DNA of 20,977 nucleotides, from assembly GCA_902651635.1 (NCBI GenBank), contig CACRSC010000136.1, positions 325,655 through 346,631 of the forward strand, written 5' to 3'. This document shows, one piece after another, positions 16,837 to 20,977 of the stretch; position 1 is the first letter of the stretch; every line of letters starts with the position of its first letter. This DNA is from Mastigamoeba balamuthi (taxonomy: Eukaryota > Evosea > Mastigamoebida > Mastigamoebidae). A program made the translations under genes and the position numbers. The notes below the pieces were generated by a model. The model had not been told where the DNA came from. It made no database searches and saw only the letters and a list, made by a program, of their open reading frames with translations.

Positions 16837-17514
16837 CTATAAAATGATGAGCTGCACTATGCGGCATGCCTTAGAGGGAGATTTTCCTGACACTCGGGTT
16901 TTGGCACAGTGATTTATTGCGTAACAGTGCATTGAAAAGTTCTCGCACAGATACACAAGAACAGTAGGCGAAGATTCCGATGGAACATCCATATTAAGAT
17001 CATATTTCAAAGCACGTTTCTCATGTGATCCCCGCTTGGTTTATCCTTGCCATGGCAGCTACGTAAGACACGCCCTGCCTACTGTCTTGTGTCCCGCTAA
17101 GTGCAGAGATAAAGTGTTCTTTCCGTATCCATGTCATTAATGCAGTACTGTTCGATTCTTGTGCAATTCCGATGCCAATTATGTCAGGCGTAACCTAGTT
17201 TGACCTTTGTGGAAGCCTATCGCAGAGATAGAGCACATTGTTGCTCAGATCGTGGGAATAAAGTGCCCCCTTGTATCGCTTTCACAAGGATTTGACCTCG
17301 AGAGAGTCTCGAGATTGCTCTACGCTGGACGAAACACACCCTGGGGTGCACTCCCACTTAAGGGGGAACCTGGGGAAATCCTGCGGAGTTCCTCCCAGGG
17401 TGCCCCTCCCCAGGTGTACACAGCAACATATTCACCTCAGCGACCTGAGTAAACTCACCTTAGGCTAAGTGAGTTGTGACATTCTCCACAAATTTGCTAA
17501 TGTCTCCTCTCCAG
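16837..17514. other. Intergenic; imperfect hairpin, no gene seen
   Basis: The TATAG acceptor at 16837-16841 implies an earlier exon of the p53-like gene to the right, but I cannot identify it. At 17298-17314 CTCGAGAgagTCTCGAG is a perfect 7-bp hairpin. At 17336-17417 ACACCCTGGGG and CCCCAGGTGT form outer arms, and GGGGGAAC and GTTCCTCCC inner arms, of a larger imperfect stem. Nothing else is supportable. Confidence 0.4.
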
Positions 17515-17940
17515 GTCGTCCTTGGTGTTCTGCTCATGGATCGAGCACTCCTTCAGAGACCTCCCTTGTTTTCGATCTGTTTCAAGGCACTCAGCCACAA
17601 AAAAAAGAGAAGAACACGTCTTCGAGATACCATCATGAACAGGGTGTGCCTGATGTTCCAAGAGAAGTCGCAGTACGGGAAGGAGCGGTGAGCGAGAGGG
17701 ATAAGAAAATATGAACTGGCTGACGAGCTGCTCTCGTTGTCCAACTTCAAATCCGAGTCCTGGACACGGAGCTCAATTCCCTGAGTTTCTTTGTATCATC
17801 TTTGTATCAGGGACATCGGCTGGTTTTCTTCAGCTCAGATGGAGGAGGGCCACTACTTTCTCCACGACGAGTCTCATAGCGTTGGTGCTCTTGGATACAT
17901 TCGCCTGGATGGCTCCAGCCTCTGTGGTGGTGCAGGGTGA
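17515..17940 (+). CDS. Possible last two exons of an unrecognised gene (weak PH-domain resemblance)
   Basis: A CTAAT branch-like site and a CTCTCCAG acceptor precede 17515. The first exon (17515-17687) encodes VVLGVLLMDRALLQRPPLFS and a basic segment HKKKRRTRLRD, and ends at a GTGAGC donor. The next exon begins at 17811 after TTTGTATCAG, completes an Arg codon, reads RDIGWFSSAQMEEGHYFLHD then ALGYIRLDGSS, and stops at 17938-17940. The string W-F ... G-H-Y-F ... LGYIRLDGSS resembles strands of a PH domain (WFxL ... LGxIxLxG), but this is a weak likeness. The 123-nt intron is itself partly open. The 5' part of the gene is not found. It converges on the minus-strand ankyrin/UBR gene. Confidence 0.3.
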
Positions 17941-18333
17941 ATGTGCCACTGCATTGTGCGGCAGCGCCGGTAGCAGAATGTGTGTCCGGCTCCATTGCTT
18001 CCTGGCCCGCAACTTGTGCTCTCGGAAAAACTACAATCTCGGATTGAACAACCCTGAATCTCTCGCTCCGGAGCTCACTAGTTGCTACCTTCACAACCCT
18101 GTAGTTGCTCAAAGTGTTGCTCCTCCTATTAGCGTCAGCAGCGTGATACCTGCTCCCGTTGTCTCGCAAGTGTTCGTGTGAGAAGAAAACGGTCTCTAGC
18201 ACCCACAGGTGCTTCAAAGATGTATCCGCATTCATCAATGGCAATATCAGTTGCAGGTGGTGCGAGTCTCTTCAATTCCAGTTATGCGACGGTCGTGACG
18301 GAATTGATGAAAAGGAGGTGGAAGTAATCACTG
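17941..18333. other. Intergenic region including the duplicated 3' flank
   Basis: No gene is supported. From about 18160 to 18333 the sequence is the inverted counterpart of 4622-4790, the 3' flank of the ankyrin/UBR gene, with blocks such as AAAACGGTCTCTAGCACCCA. Conservation of this non-coding flank between the arms shows that the duplication extended past the coding region. Confidence 0.6.
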
Positions 18334-20977
18334 TTACTCCTCGACACCCTGCTTCGGGTTTTGGCAGTGACAGGCGCAGCAGCTCTGCATGAACCTCCAG
18401 TCAAGCAGCTCGTGTCCGCGGTGGCACCTCACTGCACACACCTTGCACACGTTCGTGCTCTCGTCGCTCCCATAGCACGTCCGGCATCTCGCGACCCACT
18501 GCGTTGTTGCCCTATCTTTGCCTGAGCTCATCCGTTGCATGAAGCAGACGCTGCATTTGCAGCAGGGTCCCTTTTCTGCCGTGCATTGCCCTGTTGACTT
18601 CGCCACATCCACGTTGGCACACGTCCTTCTCTCGAACAGCATGTTCAGCCTCGTTGCCTCCGCCAGATCTGAGCAGGTTGCTACGCCCTGCACATTCAGG
18701 AGCCTATTGGTGATTCCCCAGCAGTGCAGCTGGGTGGCCAGCCTTTCTGCTTCCTCGTCTGGACGTCCAGGACCGCCAGCCCTTGTCAGGAGGTTGCACA
18801 GCACGCCAAGCCCAACCACCTGAAAGCAGGCGGCCGTGCTGTTTGCACAGATCATTGCCAGAGGAAGGACATTGCCTGGAAGCACCCGGCAAGTATCTGT
18901 CGCATACACCAGAAGGCAGGACAGAACGGAGCTGATGGAAAATCGGAATTGGTCATCAGGCCGAGCACCGCACTCGCGTGTCAGGACGTCGATAGCCTCG
19001 CAATCGAGCAACATCGGAGCGAGCTCTGGAACACGTGCAATCCAGCCCATCATATCGACGAGCTTGCCAGAAATGGATCCGAACTCTGCAGGTGAGCGAA
19101 GCATCGTGGTGATGACCCGCAGTGTGGCCAAGAGCGCAGAGGGGCCGATATCCCGCAGGCTGGTCCCGTCACTTTCGTACAGAGGAGCAATCATCGTGAG
19201 AAGCTCGCACGCGGGAGTCGTATCGTGGAACTCGAGCAGCGCTTGAATTCTCCCGAGTGCGATGTTGAGGAAACCGGACTTTAGAATTGAGGGTCGAATT
19301 TGCGATCTCCGTGCGAGGGTGAGCAATAGAGAGTACGTTTGCTTGTGCACAGGGCACCAACGGGGATAGTACCTCTTCATCCATGTCACCAACAACCCGG
19401 GAAAGCACTCCGGTACTTCGAGGATTTCGCTATCTTTAATCGTCTTGTCGAGTCGTTGAAGAACAACATGCTCCGTGCCAAGCATCGCGTGTTGGCAGCA
19501 GAAGCGCAACCACGTATAGAGGGCCAGAAATCGATACTGTGACAGCAAGCGGATGCCTTGGCGGTCGTCGGAATAAGAGAACGTGTCGGGGACGGAGATG
19601 GTCGATAATTCGACCTCCCTCCTGAGGCTCGGGTCCGATGCTGCAGCGGGCCCTATCGCTGCCAGCGCCTCCACGAGGGAGTATGGCTGATCGGCATCGA
19701 ACCCGAGGCTGTACGGCGGCTCTGCCAGCATTCGGACAACCACTGCGTTGCCGTTCATGCAGGCCATGAAGAGGCACAGGTTCCCCTGGAGGCACGCGTC
19801 CCAGTGGCTCAGGAAGAACGGTCTATGTGCCAGCGCGCGCACAATTTCGGCGCTGCCAGATCGGCAAGCCGTCTTCAGCGCTCCTGCTGCTCTGGCTTCT
19901 GTGCGGCCCAGCAAATACGGGGCCCTCGCCAGCTCCTCGATGACGTCCACGCGGCCTTTCTGACAGGCCTCCCTGAGTGCTTCCCAGTTGTTCTCGCACG
20001 CTTCCTCCCGGCCGAGGCAGTAGGGCGGCTGCACCAGCCTCTGGACGGCCGCTGCGTTGCCGCAGGCGCAGGCCCTCTGGAGCACCCGAGAGCAGAGGGC
20101 ATCGCTGTGGGTGAGCGAGTACGGGGGCTCCGCGAGTGCGTCGAAGGGCTCCGAGCTGCCTGCCTCGCACGCCATCCGCAGCGAATCGCACGAGCGCGCG
20201 GTGGCCTCGGTATGGCCGAGGCAGAACGGGGGCAGCGCCAGCCTGCGTAACGGCTGTGCACTCCTGCTCTTGCAGGCGAAAGCGAATCGCTGAAGGGTAT
20301 CCGTCTCGGGGACCTGGAAATTGATGCTGAAGAGCTCCGAGGCGAAGGCTTCGAGCTGCGCGACGCCGGTGCAGGCGGTAAATAAGAGCGATACGTCCAG
20401 CTCCTTCATACGGCCCAGGAAGAACGGGGGCAGCGACAGGCGCCGTTGGATGTCTGCATCGTAGCAAGTGCACTGCTGCCAGAACTCATCGTTGACCTGC
20501 ATGTGGGCCTTGGCCGTGATGTTGCTGAGGCTGAGGCACTCGACATATAGCGGACACGCGAGCTCCTCGAGCACCGCCGCGCTGGCGCTGCCAGACCTGC
20601 ACGCCTCGCTGAGCACATCCACTGCGAGCTCGTAGAGCTTGTAGAGCTCGTGCACCGCATCGTCCGTCCGATTCGCCTCGCGCAGGAGCCGAGCGGGGCT
20701 CACCTTGTCCGCGTGCTCCTGTAGAACGGCCCCGAACGGCCCTGTCCGCAAGACTCGCAGGGCTTCGACCGAGCCGCTCCTGCAGGCCGCGCGCAGGGCC
20801 TCGCTGAGGGGGTCCCAGCCCCCCTGCTGGGCGCAGAGCGGCGGGCGCGTGAGCTCGCCGAGCAGCAGCGCTGCCCTGGCGCCCCCTGCCCCGCACGCAG
20901 CCCGCAGCGCCCCCGCCGTGGCCGCGGCCAGGGCCTCGGGAGGCAGCCCGGGGAGGGAGGCGAGGAGGCCGAGGCTG
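18160..20977 (-). repeat. Right arm of the large diverged inverted duplication
   Basis: Inverted counterpart of 1993-4790. The window edge at 20977 corresponds to position 1993 of the left arm, so the arm continues outside. Identity is highest towards the window edge (the 5' coding end) and lowest around 20280-20500. Confidence 0.85.
18334..20977 (-). CDS. Ankyrin-length repeat protein with C-terminal UBR-type zinc domain (family member 2, 5' truncated)
   Basis: Open on the minus strand from the window edge to a TGA at 18334-18336, giving 880 visible residues that start in the SLGLLASLPGLPPEAL segment of family member 1. It keeps the same architecture. PPYCLGREEAC-type repeats run at 33-35 residue spacing, followed by the helical middle region. 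The zinc domain is RCRTCYG ... NVCKVCAVRCHRGHELLDWR ... SCCACHC with every Cys and His of the UBR-like pattern retained. Differences from member 1 cluster between the CPLYVECLSLSN motif and the RFAFACKSRSA motif, where an insertion (NDEFWQQC) and many substitutions occur. The intact frame over 2.6 kb and the conserved zinc ligands argue that it is functional. The start codon lies outside the window. Confidence 0.75.
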   Translation of the reverse strand, partial: SLGLLASLPGLPPEALAAATAGALRAACGAGGARAALLLGELTRPPLCAQQGGWDPLSEALRAACRSGSVEALRVLRTGPFGAVLQEHADKVSPARLLREANRTDDAVHELYKLYELAVDVLSEACRSGSASAAVLEELACPLYVECLSLSNITAKAHMQVNDEFWQQCTCYDADIQRRLSLPPFFLGRMKELDVSLLFTACTGVAQLEAFASELFSINFQVPETDTLQRFAFACKSRSAQPLRRLALPPFCLGHTEATARSCDSLRMACEAGSSEPFDALAEPPYSLTHSDALCSRVLQRACACGNAAAVQRLVQPPYCLGREEACENNWEALREACQKGRVDVIEELARAPYLLGRTEARAAGALKTACRSGSAEIVRALAHRPFFLSHWDACLQGNLCLFMACMNGNAVVVRMLAEPPYSLGFDADQPYSLVEALAAIGPAAASDPSLRREVELSTISVPDTFSYSDDRQGIRLLSQYRFLALYTWLRFCCQHAMLGTEHVVLQRLDKTIKDSEILEVPECFPGLLVTWMKRYYPRWCPVHKQTYSLLLTLARRSQIRPSILKSGFLNIALGRIQALLEFHDTTPACELLTMIAPLYESDGTSLRDIGPSALLATLRVITTMLRSPAEFGSISGKLVDMMGWIARVPELAPMLLDCEAIDVLTRECGARPDDQFRFSISSVLSCLLVYATDTCRVLPGNVLPLAMICANSTAACFQVVGLGVLCNLLTRAGGPGRPDEEAERLATQLHCWGITNRLLNVQGVATCSDLAEATRLNMLFERRTCANVDVAKSTGQCTAEKGPCCKCSVCFMQRMSSGKDRATTQWVARCRTCYGSDESTNVCKVCAVRCHRGHELLDWRFMQSCCACHCQNPKQGVEE

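Noticed and set aside
17140-17180. A TTCGATTC sequence that could be a tRNA T-loop
   Set aside because: No matching acceptor, D or anticodon stems can be folded around it.
17689-17691. In-frame TGA as a possible selenocysteine codon between two protein-like stretches
   Set aside because: A GTGAGC splice donor overlaps this TGA and joins to a good downstream acceptor in phase; no SECIS-like hairpin was seen.

Overview
This window comes from a single-celled eukaryote with a GC-rich coding fraction. Its genes are interrupted by short spliceosomal introns (about 44-152 nt, GT-AG, often with a CTRAY-like branch site), and several proteins are recognisably eukaryotic: TRM112, PUS7/TruD, a UBR-box protein, an ADP-ribosyltransferase and a p53-like DNA-binding domain. 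I cannot name the organism. The p53-like and ART domains would fit a holozoan or another protist, but this is inference.

Layout, left to right. Positions 1-281 hold the 3' end of a + strand gene of unknown function. Positions 441-870 hold a 98-bp tandem array full of hairpins that ends in an inverted copy, and it looks like a foldback-type element. Positions 1553-4621 encode a 1022-residue protein with ankyrin-length repeats and a C-terminal UBR-type zinc domain. A close paralogue lies inverted at the far end (18334-20977, minus, cut by the window edge). The two form the arms of a large diverged inverted duplication that includes their 3' flanks. A relic of a third family member (N-terminal part only) sits at 4866-5084.

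The centre is a tRNA/ribosome-modification pair. TRM112 (minus, four exons, 6450-7057) and PUS7 (plus, seven exons, 7222-10548) are divergent and share a 164-bp upstream region. The PUS7 locus is damaged in this assembly: about 852 bp (end of exon 1 to mid exon 4) appears twice in tandem, separated by a single N. The copies differ by one substitution and a 9-bp indel, as expected if two alleles were joined end to end.

Downstream lies a five-exon gene (11075-13779) that I read as PP2-like domain, charged coiled coils, beta-grasp-like domain and a C-terminal arginine-type ADP-ribosyltransferase with an R-S-ExE signature. After an AT-rich gene-poor stretch comes a minus-strand multi-exon gene (15896-16836) whose exons match a p53-type DNA-binding domain from its first strands to the zinc-ligand and C-terminal strands. 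A frameshifted paralogous exon is at 5488-5846, with a possible companion exon near 6105-6310. One exon junction of the 15896-16836 gene is out of phase, so it may also be decaying.

The genes do not form an operon. The window mixes housekeeping RNA-modification genes with rapidly duplicating accessory families that could act in stress or defence signalling; that functional link is speculation.
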